From NCBI RefSeq assembly GCF_002532535.1, contig NZ_NQWI01000012.1, forward strand, positions 1 through 64,000: 64,000 nucleotides of DNA, in the 5' to 3' direction. Origin of the DNA: Candidatus Viridilinea mediisalina (GTDB taxonomy: Bacteria > Chloroflexota > Chloroflexia > Chloroflexales > Chloroflexaceae). This document shows positions 8,790 through 18,271 of the stretch, in pieces (position 1 is the stretch's first letter; each line of letters starts with the position of its first letter). The translations under genes were made by a program, and so were the position numbers. The notes beneath the pieces are model-generated. The model was not told the origin of the DNA, made no database searches, and was given only the letters and a program-made list of their open reading frames with translations.

Positions 8790-11700
8790 CTAACGCGGCG
8801 TGACCACGAGCGGTAGATAGACCCGTAGCGCTGCTGCGGCTTCGCCGATGCTGAAGCGCAGCACGAAGGGGCTGGCGAGCCCGTTGCCCGCACGATCAGT
8901 CACCTCGGTGCCTACGCTGACACTGTAGATGCCGTCGGCCAGGGCTTCGCGTGGGTATAGGATGATCTGGTTGCTGCTTGGATCAAAGCTGACCAGAGCC
9001 GCAATTGGGCCGTTGTCGCCGGTGAGGGTGACGCTGGCTGTGGTGACGGTTGTGGCATCGAGTGGCTCCGACATGCCGATCAGGATGCCTGGCTCGTAGA
9101 GTGGGCCGCTGCTGTCGGTGAAGATGTGGCTGGCTGAAGCGAGTACGCCGCTGGCGTTGGCCGTCGGGCTGGTCCAGAGTACCGTGGGCGGTGTGCTGTC
9201 GCCCGCCGGGGTGACGTTGATGGCCACATGGGCAGGGCTGCTGTCCGTCAGGCCGTTGTTGGCCACGAAGCTGAAGCGATCCACGCCTGTGAAGTTGGCC
9301 ATGGGGGTGTAGACCAGGTTGGGCGCTGTGCCGGTAAGCGTGCCGTAGGTTGGCGCTTCCACGATGCGATAGCTCAAGGCGGCATCCGAAACTTCTCGCC
9401 CGCTCAGGGTAAGCTCAAGCGGTGTGGCATACGCGGTGGTGAGCGTCTGCCCTGTGGCTACGACGGGCGCGATGCGGTGGATGAGTACGCTCGTGGGCGT
9501 CTCTTCGGGCACACTGGGGAAGTAGACCACGGCTTGGTTGGTGAGCAGCGTGCCCCCTGGCAGGTTCTCCTGCAGTCGCACGGTAAGCGTCACCTCGCCA
9601 GTGGCCCCAGGCTGGCCTGCCGGATCGAGTTCGCCAATGTCCCAGACGATCAGGCGCGTATCAGAGAAGTAGCTGGCATTGGGGCCAAGTTGCAGCGTGC
9701 TGTCGTCGAAGGCTTCGTCTAGGCGGTCGGTAATGAAGACCCCGAAGGCCGGGGCTTCCCCCACATTCTCATACTCAATGCGGTAGTCCACCCAATCGCC
9801 AGGCAGCAGATCATCCTGTGGCCCATACTTCTCGTTGGGATCGCGGGCTACAAAGGATTCCGTGTTCTGACAGTCCATCCCTTCGCCCGAGACACAGCCT
9901 ACACCGGGCATGCAGCACTCGCCAAAGGCGCAGGGCAGGAAATTGGGAATCGAGCTGTAACAACCATCCTGGCAGCGCCAAACCGTGCGGTTGGGAATCC
10001 CCGCCCAGTAGTAGATGTTGTACCACGGCTTGTCGCAGGTGATCAGATCGCTGGTACAGTCGTTGCTGTTGGGATCCCCAGCGCACTGGGCGAGGCACTC
10101 GGTGATGCTGGCGAGATCGCCTAAGACCGGCAGATCATTGACTTTAATCCAATTCGCCTTCAGGCTGGCCGCGCAATCACCCAAGGCTTCCGCTGCACCA
10201 CCAGTAGCAATGACATTCGCGCAGGCCCGCGCAGTCATAACGTCCCCAATTACTTTGACCTTATGCCCTACGACTGCGTTCAGTGCTACTTTGCCCAGAC
10301 AATTGCCCAGACAGCAGCCCACACCCCCGGCGTCGCAGAGTTCTGCATCCAGTTGGACGCCCGGCCAGGCTGCGCCGCTCGCCAGATCCCAACTGCCCCA
10401 GAGACGCAACTGGTCACTGGCAGTATGCCACTCTAAGCCGCCTGTGGTGTCCTGAACACTGTAGCGTTGGGGTCTATAGGTGGTCGCCCGATTATCGTTG
10501 CCCAAGGTGTGCAGCGTCCGCACCCAAGGTTGCTGCGGATGCAGCAGGATCGCCTGCATCACCACGCGACCATCGTTGAGCGTGATGCGCTCGGCACTGG
10601 CCCACATGAACCCCTCACTGGACGCTTGGCTCTGGAGAGTTTCCAAGGCTTCCCGCTGCGCGACGTGGGCCTCCCACTGCTCCTCGGAGAGGGTCTGGAC
10701 GCTGGTTGCGCTGAGCGGCGTATAGCTCAGGTAGGGGGCCACATCGAGGCGCTCGGCGTTGTAGTTCGTGCCCACCAGCATGGCCGCCAGATTGTCGTTG
10801 GTGCGATCAGGGATGCCCCAATGGTACTGCACGTTGATCAGCAGGTGGCCCGTTGCGCCAGGCTCAAGATCGCCAAGCTTCCAGAAGACCTGACGGCGTT
10901 CCGGCCAGAAGATGCCGCCTTCGCTACTACCACGATAGGTGGTCAGGACGGGCAAGCGCGCCATGAGCACCGCACTCTCGATTGTGGTGGTCATGTTGTT
11001 CGCATAGGAGATGCCATAGGTGACCATTTGGCCTGAAGCCATGCTGCGCGGGCCGGTGATCTTCAGTTCTACCGCAGCGGGCGGAATGGGCGAGGCGGTG
11101 AGCCACGGGCTGATCAGGACATTGCCGCTGGCAGCGGGGCCTTGACCCGCTGGGTTGAGCGTGGCATGCCGCGGGCCACTGGGATGGCCCCACCAGTTGT
11201 AGCGGAGATCGAGTGGCGCATCGGTCGTGGATGGCCCTCTGACACTCTCTGCAATCTGGCTGTTGCGGATCACATGATCCCCGCTCGTCACAGCCATAAT
11301 CGCCTGCCCGCCCCAACTGACCCCGAAGTTGCATGCTTCAACATGGACTGCGCCGGTGGTATTGATTTCGAGCAGCGGAATCATACCGCCATAGTCCTGA
11401 TCGCGGCCCCCATAGGCAATCTCACAGTGGGTGAGAGTCATCGCACTGGTATTGGAGAGGCTGATTTGGCCCCAACGCCCCGGTGTGTTGTCGAGCCCCA
11501 GGAAGCGAATGGGTTGCTCTGGGGTGCCAATGGCGGTAAGGCGGCCATTGCCCTGCACATTGATCTTGGGACTCAACCCACCGCCAACCAAGCCCAAACG
11601 CATGGTTACGCCCGGCTCCAACGTGAGTGCGCCTTGCTCCCGAATGGTCAGGCTGACATTCCGCGCTACAATCGGCACATCGCTCATGCCCACGCCCCAA

Positions 11701-13307
11701 TGGCGCTCGCCCAACAACGAACCGTTCAGTAATGCCAAACCGTTGGGATTGTTGTCCGTAAGCGTCAGGTTCGTTACGCGGGGCGTGTCGTTGTCCGGGT
11801 GCATCGCCATCGCCGCACCTTCATTGTCGGCAATGGTGGTATTGCTGAGAATAACCGTCGAGCTGATGCTGGCAACATACAGACCAGTTTGGCTCTGTTC
11901 ACGAATACTCACCCCGTCCATGATCAGCGTCTGGTCTATTGGGCGCTCTTCGCCGGAGAGCGCACCATCAGCAAAACGGACACCGTCGCGCCCGTTGCCC
12001 GTGATGGCCCCGCCGCTCATGCGAACCTGCCCGCCGGCAGTGTTGAGCAGCATACCGTCGCGGGCGTTATCGCGGAGGGTGACATTCTGCAGGGTGGCTT
12101 GGGTACCAGTCTGGCTGATGCGAAGGCCATCATAGGGACCGCCATAGATACTGGTGTCACGCAGGGTCACATCCGAGGAGCGCAGCCAGAGGCCAGCAAA
12201 ATGGCTGCCCCAATTGAGAATGCCGCCACCACCACGGATGGCCACATGCTCAAAGCTAGCAGTAGCCCCCTGATCCACGCGCAGGCCGCCCCATGTGCTC
12301 GTAATATCGCCCGCATCATCAAACAAGGGCGCAAAGGTTACCGGCTCCTCCAGCGTTCCCGTTGCGGTCAAATAGGCCCCCGGGCTGATGACCAGATTGG
12401 TAGAATGCACAAAACGCAGCAGCGTACCGGGCTTGAGTTGCAGAGCGTAGCCCTCTGGCAGCGTGAAGCTTGAGCCACAACTCAGCAGCGGCGCACCGTC
12501 CAGCGTAATATCTTTGGTGATGGCATGGGGACGCAGTGCCACCACATCACGGATGTTATCCGTCAGGCTCAGGTCACGGTAGACCGCATCAATATGGCGA
12601 AATTCCTGAAAGATCGCGCCGGGGCAGTTGGTATTTGCTGCGCCAGTGTTACTGATAACCTGCGTACTACCAATCAGCGCCCGGGTCTGCTCGCCATAGA
12701 GCGCAATGCCACTTCTCAAGCCATAGGCAACCGTGACATCTTGGAGCGTCAAGCTGGCATCTTGCACCTGAATCTGGGCCCGGTTGGGACGCGAGCCCGC
12801 AGCGGGTCCCGCATTTTGGCCTGAGCCAGCATAATAGACCTGGGTATGGCTCAGTTCAGCTTCGCTCCCAGGGGCTAGGAAGAGGCCGTACCAATCGCCG
12901 GGGTTGCCGCTACTAGGGCCAGAGCCATTGGTATTCCCACCATGATCATCGTCGCGCCAACTGGTCAAGACCACCGGATTGGCCGCAGTCCCTTGGCTGA
13001 TCAAGCGCCCCTGCACCACGAAGGCGCAGTTGCTATCGTTTGTCCCAGAGCATCCGCCGCCCAGCTTCACCACCACCCCCGGCTCTAGGGTGAGGGTGGC
13101 CCCTGCTGCAACGATCACGTCACATTCGTGGGCCGTGTAGACACCGCCTGCACTCCAGGTAGTATCGCTTTCAATAGGCTCACAGGCATCAAGCGTAGCC
13201 AAGGCAACCGTCTGGGTCGTAGCGTTCGCATCACGCCACAGCGTCAGAGCAAACCAAACAAACACGCATACACAGAGTATCCGTGTGACGACGGGGATGG
13301 TCTTCAT
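8790..13307 (-). CDS. Large secreted beta-helix protein with DUF11, cadherin-like and SbsA Ig-like domains
   Basis: The product is a 1505-residue exported surface or extracellular protein. The ATG at 13307 is preceded by TAGGAG at good spacing, and the product begins with a signal peptide (MKTIPVVTRILCVCVFVWFALTLW, ending near ANA-TTQ). Residues about 30-770 are repeats of right-handed parallel beta-helix type (right-handed beta-helix/NosD-like strands such as LEPGVVVKLGG, NGRLTAIGTPEQPI). A DUF11-like conserved repeat (PVLTTYRGS...) comes next. A Cys-rich segment follows (about 1010-1130, with CCLGNCLG and CCMPGVGC), probably disulfide-bonded. Then come another DUF11-like domain, a cadherin-like domain (VYTPMANFTGVDRFSFVANN) and a C-terminal SbsA-type Ig domain (SEPLDATTVT, TDRAGNGL). 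It ends LRVYLPLVVTPR, a tail shared by many Chloroflexi exported proteins. Ligand unknown. Confidence 0.85.
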   Translation of the reverse strand: MKTIPVVTRILCVCVFVWFALTLWRDANATTQTVALATLDACEPIESDTTWSAGGVYTAHECDVIVAAGATLTLEPGVVVKLGGGCSGTNDSNCAFVVQGRLISQGTAANPVVLTSWRDDDHGGNTNGSGPSSGNPGDWYGLFLAPGSEAELSHTQVYYAGSGQNAGPAAGSRPNRAQIQVQDASLTLQDVTVAYGLRSGIALYGEQTRALIGSTQVISNTGAANTNCPGAIFQEFRHIDAVYRDLSLTDNIRDVVALRPHAITKDITLDGAPLLSCGSSFTLPEGYALQLKPGTLLRFVHSTNLVISPGAYLTATGTLEEPVTFAPLFDDAGDITSTWGGLRVDQGATASFEHVAIRGGGGILNWGSHFAGLWLRSSDVTLRDTSIYGGPYDGLRISQTGTQATLQNVTLRDNARDGMLLNTAGGQVRMSGGAITGNGRDGVRFADGALSGEERPIDQTLIMDGVSIREQSQTGLYVASISSTVILSNTTIADNEGAAMAMHPDNDTPRVTNLTLTDNNPNGLALLNGSLLGERHWGVGMSDVPIVARNVSLTIREQGALTLEPGVTMRLGLVGGGLSPKINVQGNGRLTAIGTPEQPIRFLGLDNTPGRWGQISLSNTSAMTLTHCEIAYGGRDQDYGGMIPLLEINTTGAVHVEACNFGVSWGGQAIMAVTSGDHVIRNSQIAESVRGPSTTDAPLDLRYNWWGHPSGPRHATLNPAGQGPAASGNVLISPWLTASPIPPAAVELKITGPRSMASGQMVTYGISYANNMTTTIESAVLMARLPVLTTYRGSSEGGIFWPERRQVFWKLGDLEPGATGHLLINVQYHWGIPDRTNDNLAAMLVGTNYNAERLDVAPYLSYTPLSATSVQTLSEEQWEAHVAQREALETLQSQASSEGFMWASAERITLNDGRVVMQAILLHPQQPWVRTLHTLGNDNRATTYRPQRYSVQDTTGGLEWHTASDQLRLWGSWDLASGAAWPGVQLDAELCDAGGVGCCLGNCLGKVALNAVVGHKVKVIGDVMTARACANVIATGGAAEALGDCAASLKANWIKVNDLPVLGDLASITECLAQCAGDPNSNDCTSDLITCDKPWYNIYYWAGIPNRTVWRCQDGCYSSIPNFLPCAFGECCMPGVGCVSGEGMDCQNTESFVARDPNEKYGPQDDLLPGDWVDYRIEYENVGEAPAFGVFITDRLDEAFDDSTLQLGPNASYFSDTRLIVWDIGELDPAGQPGATGEVTLTVRLQENLPGGTLLTNQAVVYFPSVPEETPTSVLIHRIAPVVATGQTLTTAYATPLELTLSGREVSDAALSYRIVEAPTYGTLTGTAPNLVYTPMANFTGVDRFSFVANNGLTDSSPAHVAINVTPAGDSTPPTVLWTSPTANASGVLASASHIFTDSSGPLYEPGILIGMSEPLDATTVTTASVTLTGDNGPIAALVSFDPSSNQIILYPREALADGIYSVSVGTEVTDRAGNGLASPFVLRFSIGEAAAALRVYLPLVVTPR

Positions 13308-13367
13308 GATGTTGCTCCTAAATCTTGGATTGAGCGCAATCACACCGTAGGATGGAGCTTTTCAGAA

Positions 13368-13450
13368 GCTGTCTGAACGTTGTGGAGTGCCGGCTTTAGC
13401 CGGCTGAAGTCGGCACTCCACGCGGCGTGCCCACAGCATTTTCAGATAGC
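13368..13450. repeat. Palindromic TGTCTGAA element, shorter copy C
   Basis: This 83-bp relative of copies A and B has ends GCTGTCTGAA and TTCAGATAGC, with the GGAGTGCCGGCTTTAGCCGGC centre retained. It ends four bases from the mnmG stop codon, so the hairpin may serve as its terminator. Confidence 0.75.
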
Positions 13451-13453
13451 CTC

Positions 13454-15418
13454 TCAAACCAAACTGCGCTCACGTTCAAGCGCAAAGAGGATGATGGCCA
13501 CATCGGCAGGGTTAATACCGGCGAGGCGTCCCGCTTGGCCCAGGGTTGCCGGGCGGAAGCGCTGGAGGACTTGGCGTGCCTCATAGCGCAGCCCAGGCAG
13601 TTGGTTGTAGTCGAGGTTGGCAGGAATACGACGATGCTCCATTTTGCGTATGCGCTCGACTTCACGCTGCTGACGGCTAATATAGCCGCCATACTTACAT
13701 TCAACCTCGACCAATTCACTCAGGTGGGCAGGCACATGAGGCAGATCAAGGGCAGCACTCAGGTGAGCATAACCGACGTGGGGGCGGGTCAGTAACTCAG
13801 CGACACTCGCAGGGTGGTTGAGCGAGCCAACCCCTGCTGCGATGAGGCGTTGGTTGACGGCGGCACTTGGATAGACGCGCTGGCCTTCAAGCTTGGCCCG
13901 CAGCGCAGCGGCAGCAGCGCGACGCTCTTCGACCGAATGGGCGCGGGCAGTATCCACCAGGCCCAGCGTATGGGCCAGGGGGCTCAAGCGCAGATCGGCA
14001 TTGTCGCCACGCAGCAACAGGCGATACTCGGCGCGGCTAGTGAACATCCGGTAGGGCTCGTGGATCTCCTTGGTAACCAGGTCATCAAGCAGCACTCCAA
14101 TATAGGCTTGATCGCGCCCCAAGATCACAGCGGGCTGGTTGCGAACATAGCGTACCGCATTGATACCCGCCATGAGTCCTTGGGCAGCGGCCTCTTCATA
14201 CCCCGTGGTACCATTGATCTGGCCAGCGAGAAAGAGGCCAGCCAAGCGACGGCTCTGCAAATCGGCCCCAATTTCGCCACTCGCCACTGCGTCATACTCA
14301 ATGGCATAGCCGATCCGCATCAGTTCAGCATTGCGCAGCGCAGGGATCGTGCGGATCATCGCCCACTGCACATCTTCGGGCAACGAGGTATTGCAGCCCT
14401 GCACATAGACCTCGTGGTTTTGCCAGCCTTCCGGCTCAAGGAAGAGGCTATGGCGCTCTTTGTCGGCGAAGCGGACAATCTTATCTTCAATGCTCGGACA
14501 GTAGCGCGGCCCAACCCCAGCAATCACACCACTAAAGAGCGGAGCGCGGTCGAGATTGGCGCGGATCAGATCGTGAAATGCGGAATTGGTAAAGACCTGG
14601 TAGCATGGCAACTGGGGCCGCCAGCCCTGCAACATTGGCTCTGGGTAGCAGCGCGCCGGGGGGCCATGGTAGGCTGGCGCGGGCAACGGCTGATCGTAGT
14701 AGTGACCGAAGCTGTAGGGCTTCGTGCTACCATACTGCAACTCAGTCTGGCTAAAATCAATACTGCGTGCATGCACCCGTGGTGGTGTACCCGTCTTGAG
14801 ACGCACCAAAGGAAAACCTAGCGTAGCCAAATCTTCACCCAACGCAAGGGCGGGTGCTTCACCGGCGCGCCCAGCGGCCCACGAAGCCGCGCCAGTAATC
14901 ACCCGTCCACGCAGAAATGTGCCGGTCGTAAGCACAAGGGCGCGGGCGTAGTAGCAAAAGCCCGTGTTGGTCAGCACCGTGAAATGGGTCGGATGGGCCT
15001 GGCTCGAAGGATGCGCGAGATTGGCCGTCAAGGGCGGCAGAATGCGCTCCACCATAGCCTGACGCAGATCAAGCAAAGGTTGTTCTTCCAGCGCGTGCTT
15101 CATCACCTGGCTATAGAGCCGCTTATCGCACTGGGCGCGCAGCGACTGCACCGCTGGCCCTTTGCTCTCATTGAGTAGCCGAATTTGGATGGCGCACTGA
15201 TCAGTAACGCGGCCCATCAAACCGCCCAGCGCATCAATCTCGCGCACCAAATGGCCCTTAGCCGGGCCACCGATACTAGGATTGCAGGCCATATGGGCCA
15301 ACTTATCGAGATCAATGGTGAGCAGCAGAGTACGGCAGCCCATACGCGCCGCAGCGGCAGCCGCCTCGCAACCGGCGTGACCAGCGCCTACAACCAGAAT
15401 ATCGTAACCATGCTGCAT
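13454..15418 (-). CDS. mnmG: tRNA uridine-5-carboxymethylaminomethyl(34) synthesis enzyme MnmG (GidA)
   Basis: With MnmE, this FAD enzyme modifies the wobble uridine of certain tRNAs. The 654-residue product starts MQHGYDILVVGAGHAGCEAA, the dinucleotide-binding glycine motif. The family signature CNPSIGGPAKGHLVREIDALGG follows near residues 45-66. GYEEAAAQGLMAGINA and the C-terminal MnmE-binding helical domain are present. The ATG at 15418 is preferred over an upstream TTG (15439) because it gives the family N-terminus, though neither has a strong ribosome site. It is divergent from the response-regulator fusion gene, with a shared region of about 50 bases. mnmE is not in the window. Confidence 0.96.
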   Translation of the reverse strand: MQHGYDILVVGAGHAGCEAAAAAARMGCRTLLLTIDLDKLAHMACNPSIGGPAKGHLVREIDALGGLMGRVTDQCAIQIRLLNESKGPAVQSLRAQCDKRLYSQVMKHALEEQPLLDLRQAMVERILPPLTANLAHPSSQAHPTHFTVLTNTGFCYYARALVLTTGTFLRGRVITGAASWAAGRAGEAPALALGEDLATLGFPLVRLKTGTPPRVHARSIDFSQTELQYGSTKPYSFGHYYDQPLPAPAYHGPPARCYPEPMLQGWRPQLPCYQVFTNSAFHDLIRANLDRAPLFSGVIAGVGPRYCPSIEDKIVRFADKERHSLFLEPEGWQNHEVYVQGCNTSLPEDVQWAMIRTIPALRNAELMRIGYAIEYDAVASGEIGADLQSRRLAGLFLAGQINGTTGYEEAAAQGLMAGINAVRYVRNQPAVILGRDQAYIGVLLDDLVTKEIHEPYRMFTSRAEYRLLLRGDNADLRLSPLAHTLGLVDTARAHSVEERRAAAAALRAKLEGQRVYPSAAVNQRLIAAGVGSLNHPASVAELLTRPHVGYAHLSAALDLPHVPAHLSELVEVECKYGGYISRQQREVERIRKMEHRRIPANLDYNQLPGLRYEARQVLQRFRPATLGQAGRLAGINPADVAIILFALERERSLV

Positions 15419-15423
15419 AGTGG

Positions 15424-15429
15424 TATAAT
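15424..15429 (+). promoter_or_regulatory. Extended -10 promoter element for the receiver-HTH fusion gene
   Basis: A perfect TATAAT preceded by TGG (extended -10, TGn) lies about 43 bases before the TTG start. No good -35 box is visible, which fits the extended -10 class. Confidence 0.5.
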
Positions 15430-15471
15430 AACGGCCCAAGGAGATCTTTCAGCAGATTGAGGAGCAACCTT

Positions 15472-16506
15472 TTGAACTCTCTGCTCATTATAGACGATGA
15501 TGTAACCCTCCTAACCCGCTTAGGTGTCCAACTCGAGGAGGCTGGCTACAAAGTGGACAAGAGCAGCGATCTCAGCCATGGGGCGCAACGCTTTGCCGAA
15601 GCGCGGCCCGACCTCGTGATCTTGGATGTACGAAGTGGGCATGATGCAGGTTGGGAACTCTTAGAGCGTCTGGCGGCAGAGGTACCAGTGATGGTCGTGA
15701 GTAGTGCAGCGCGCGAGGAGGATGTCGTGCGCGCCTTAGAGGCTGGCGCAACCGACCATATCGCCAAACCCTACCGCAGCAGCGAATTGTTAGCGCGGCT
15801 ACGGGTACGGCTCGGTACGCCGGTTGCCGCACTGACGCCAAGCATTGCAATGAACGCCAGTGTGGTGGGCGCAACCCCAGCGACCATCGATACCGCAACA
15901 ACCAGCAGCGAACCGGCAGAAGCGCCCAGCCCGCCCAAGCGGCGCAGTGAAGCACCAGAAACGCTCGTTGATGCAAAAGTCTTCATGACTGAAGCGGAAG
16001 AGTTGGCCATGCTCCGCACCCGCCAACTCAAGGCCACCCCGGCAACCAAGCCGCCCCCCGACCTCGGTGGTAACGGTGGCGTCGGTAACCAGATGCGCGC
16101 CGAGCGCATGCGCCGCCACATGACCCTCGTGCAGGTCGAGAACGATCTCAAGATTCGCATGGCCTACCTGCAAGCCATCGAAGACGAAAAATACACCCTG
16201 CTCCCGCGTGGGCCAGCGGCATTGCAGATGATCAAACGCTACGCCGAACACCTCGACGTAGACGCCAGCAGCATGCTGGAAGAACTCCGCACCCAAGGCT
16301 TCGGCGATGTCATTGCGCCCCTGCCAGCCCTGGGGGGCCACCCACTGCCACGCAGCCTGCCGCGCTCATTGGTTATCACCACTGCGGTCCTCTTGGCCCT
16401 TGTGGTCGGGCTCGGCGCGATCATGTTCTTCGATCCAGAATTCTTTGCCCAACTCCCAACGTTCTTCGCTACCCTTTGGGAGCAATTGCAGCAGTTTGGG
16501 TCATAA
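15472..16506 (+). CDS. Receiver domain - RodZ-type HTH - membrane anchor fusion protein
   Basis: This 344-residue regulator has an unusual order. Residues 1-118 form a response-regulator receiver with canonical residues (Asp8-Asp10 pocket, phospho-acceptor Asp52 in LVILDVR, Ser in VVSSA, Lys99 in AKPY). A low-complexity linker follows (about 120-205). Next is a RodZ/HTH_25-like helix-turn-helix domain (MRAERMRRHMTLVQVENDLK...YLQAIEDEKY...LPRGPAALQMIKRYAEHL). Near the C-terminus is one transmembrane helix (SLVITTAVLLALVVGLGAIM). The TTG at 15472 is chosen because GAGGAG lies seven bases upstream. RodZ links MreB to cell-shape control, so phosphorylation could steer an envelope or cytoskeleton function, but that is an inference. 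No histidine kinase is adjacent. Confidence 0.82.
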   Translation: MNSLLIIDDDVTLLTRLGVQLEEAGYKVDKSSDLSHGAQRFAEARPDLVILDVRSGHDAGWELLERLAAEVPVMVVSSAAREEDVVRALEAGATDHIAKPYRSSELLARLRVRLGTPVAALTPSIAMNASVVGATPATIDTATTSSEPAEAPSPPKRRSEAPETLVDAKVFMTEAEELAMLRTRQLKATPATKPPPDLGGNGGVGNQMRAERMRRHMTLVQVENDLKIRMAYLQAIEDEKYTLLPRGPAALQMIKRYAEHLDVDASSMLEELRTQGFGDVIAPLPALGGHPLPRSLPRSLVITTAVLLALVVGLGAIMFFDPEFFAQLPTFFATLWEQLQQFGS

Positions 16507-16523
16507 GGGAAGGTTTAAGCTGA

Positions 16524-16695
16524 GAGGATGCGTGAGGCGGAGAGGCGCTGGCTTCGCATCCTCGCGTCCTCGCGTCCTCGCGTCCTCGCGTCCTCGCGTC
16601 CTCGCCTCCTCGCGTCCTCGCCTCCTCGCGTCCTCGCCTCCTCGCGTCCTCGCCTCCTCGCCTCCTCGCCTCCTCGCCTCCTCGCGTCCTCGCAA
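16524..16695. repeat. Octamer array, unit TCCTCGCG/TCCTCGCC
   Basis: A GAGGATGCGTGAGGCG lead-in is followed by about 17 copies of an 8-base unit, ending 12 bases before the AAA ATPase start codon. The AAAGGT ribosome site lies just after the array, so copy number changes could alter the promoter-to-gene distance. Confidence 0.95.
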
Positions 16696-16706
16696 AAGGT
16701 AACCCT

Positions 16707-18257
16707 ATGAACCGCTGGTTCAATGTGGCTGGCCCTTGCCGCCCCGAAATTCACTACATGCTGCCGCCCCTAGCACGCCTGCCCGAACTCGACCGCTTGA
16801 TTGCCCAACAGTCCTACTTTGTACTACACGCCCCGCGCCAGACCGGCAAGACAACCGCGATGTGGGCGTTGGCGCAGCAACTTACCGCGAGTGGCAAGTG
16901 GACAGCGGTGGTGCTCTCGGTTGAGGTGGGTAGTGCCTTCAATCAAGAGCCAGGCAAAGCGGAAGCGGCGATCCTCAGTTCATGGCGTAATGCCATTAGG
17001 CATCGTCTGCCTTCCGATCTGCATCCTCCTGCATGGCCCCCTGCCCCTGAGGGGCAGCAGATCGGAGCGGCGTTAAGCGCTTGGGCACACATGAGCACCC
17101 GTCCACTCGTCCTCCTCATTGATGAGATTGACGCCCTGCAAGACACCACGCTCATCTCAGTACTACGCCAATTGCGAACAGGCTATAATGATCGCCCCAC
17201 AGCCTTTCCCCACGCTTTAGCCCTCATCGGCATGCGCGACGTGCGCGACTATAAAGTCGCTGCTGGAGGTAGTGGGCGCTTGGGAACGGCGAGACCCTTC
17301 AACATCAAGACCCGCTCACTTACGCTGGGCAATTTCACTGCCGAGGATGTAGCGACGCTCTACGCCCAGCACACGGCAGATACCGGGCAACCCTTCACAC
17401 CTGAAGCGGTTGCAGAAGCCTTTCGGCTCACCCAAGGCCAACCATGGTTGGTCAACGCCTTGGCCAAAGTGGTTGTAGAAGAGCTCGCAACCGACTCAGC
17501 CACGCCCATTACACCAGCGCTGATCACTGCGGCCACAGATGTCCTGATCGAACGCCAAGACACCCATCTCGATAGCCTCGCCGAGCGGTTACGCGAACCA
17601 CGAGTGCGGGCAGTAGTAGAGCCGCTCTTGGCTGGTCTGTTGCCGCCCACCTTGCCAAGCGACGACATCCAGTTCGTACTGGATCTTGGGCTAGTACGGA
17701 TGGACGCGCAACAGGGCTTAGAGCTTGCCAACCCGATCTATGCAGCGGTGCTTCCACGCACCCTGACCTTTACCACACGCGCCTTTTTTCCCCCGCTCAA
17801 CCCAACTTGGCTCAACGCAAGCGGCCAGTTTGATCCAGAAGGACTCTTAGCAGCCTTCTTATCCTTTTGGCGGCAGCACGGGCAACCCCTACTAGGTACC
17901 ACGAGCTACCATGAGATTGCGCCCCATTTGGTGCTCATGGCCTTTCTGGATCGCGTGGCCAATGGTGGGGGCCGGGTGGAGCGCGAATACGCCGTGGGGC
18001 GTGGCCGCCTCGATCTGCGCTTGGAACTGCGCGGCATCATGCTGGCCATTGAAGTGAAGGTGTGGCGCTCCGGAGCAGCCGACCCGCTGGCCGAAGGTTT
18101 GGCGCAACTTGATGGTTACTTGGCGGGCTTGGGGCTAACCACCGGCTGGTTGGTAATCTTTGACCAACGGCCCGATCTGCCACCCATTGCCGAACGTACC
18201 AGCGCCATGCCTGCGACAACCCCTAGCGGGCGACAGATAACATTGGTACGCGGGTAA
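16707..18257 (+). CDS. AAA ATPase with C-terminal PD-(D/E)XK nuclease-like domain
   Basis: This cytoplasmic P-loop ATPase (516 residues) belongs to the AAA-ATPase-like families common in Chloroflexi and cyanobacteria. Walker A is APRQTGKTT (about 42-50), Walker B is LVLLIDEIDAL (about 128-138), and a helical lid follows. The C-terminal 120 residues carry a PD-(D/E)XK-like core: Asp in GRGRLDLRLEL (about 435), then LAIEVKVW (about 445-452). Such AAA-nuclease proteins are numerous in these genomes and usually uncharacterised; roles in defence or mobile element biology have been proposed. An AAAGGT ribosome site supports the start. It lies immediately downstream of an octamer array. No partner gene indicates a known defence system. 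Confidence 0.82.
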   Translation: MNRWFNVAGPCRPEIHYMLPPLARLPELDRLIAQQSYFVLHAPRQTGKTTAMWALAQQLTASGKWTAVVLSVEVGSAFNQEPGKAEAAILSSWRNAIRHRLPSDLHPPAWPPAPEGQQIGAALSAWAHMSTRPLVLLIDEIDALQDTTLISVLRQLRTGYNDRPTAFPHALALIGMRDVRDYKVAAGGSGRLGTARPFNIKTRSLTLGNFTAEDVATLYAQHTADTGQPFTPEAVAEAFRLTQGQPWLVNALAKVVVEELATDSATPITPALITAATDVLIERQDTHLDSLAERLREPRVRAVVEPLLAGLLPPTLPSDDIQFVLDLGLVRMDAQQGLELANPIYAAVLPRTLTFTTRAFFPPLNPTWLNASGQFDPEGLLAAFLSFWRQHGQPLLGTTSYHEIAPHLVLMAFLDRVANGGGRVEREYAVGRGRLDLRLELRGIMLAIEVKVWRSGAADPLAEGLAQLDGYLAGLGLTTGWLVIFDQRPDLPPIAERTSAMPATTPSGRQITLVRG

Positions 18258-18271
18258 AGTAAGGTTAGGGA

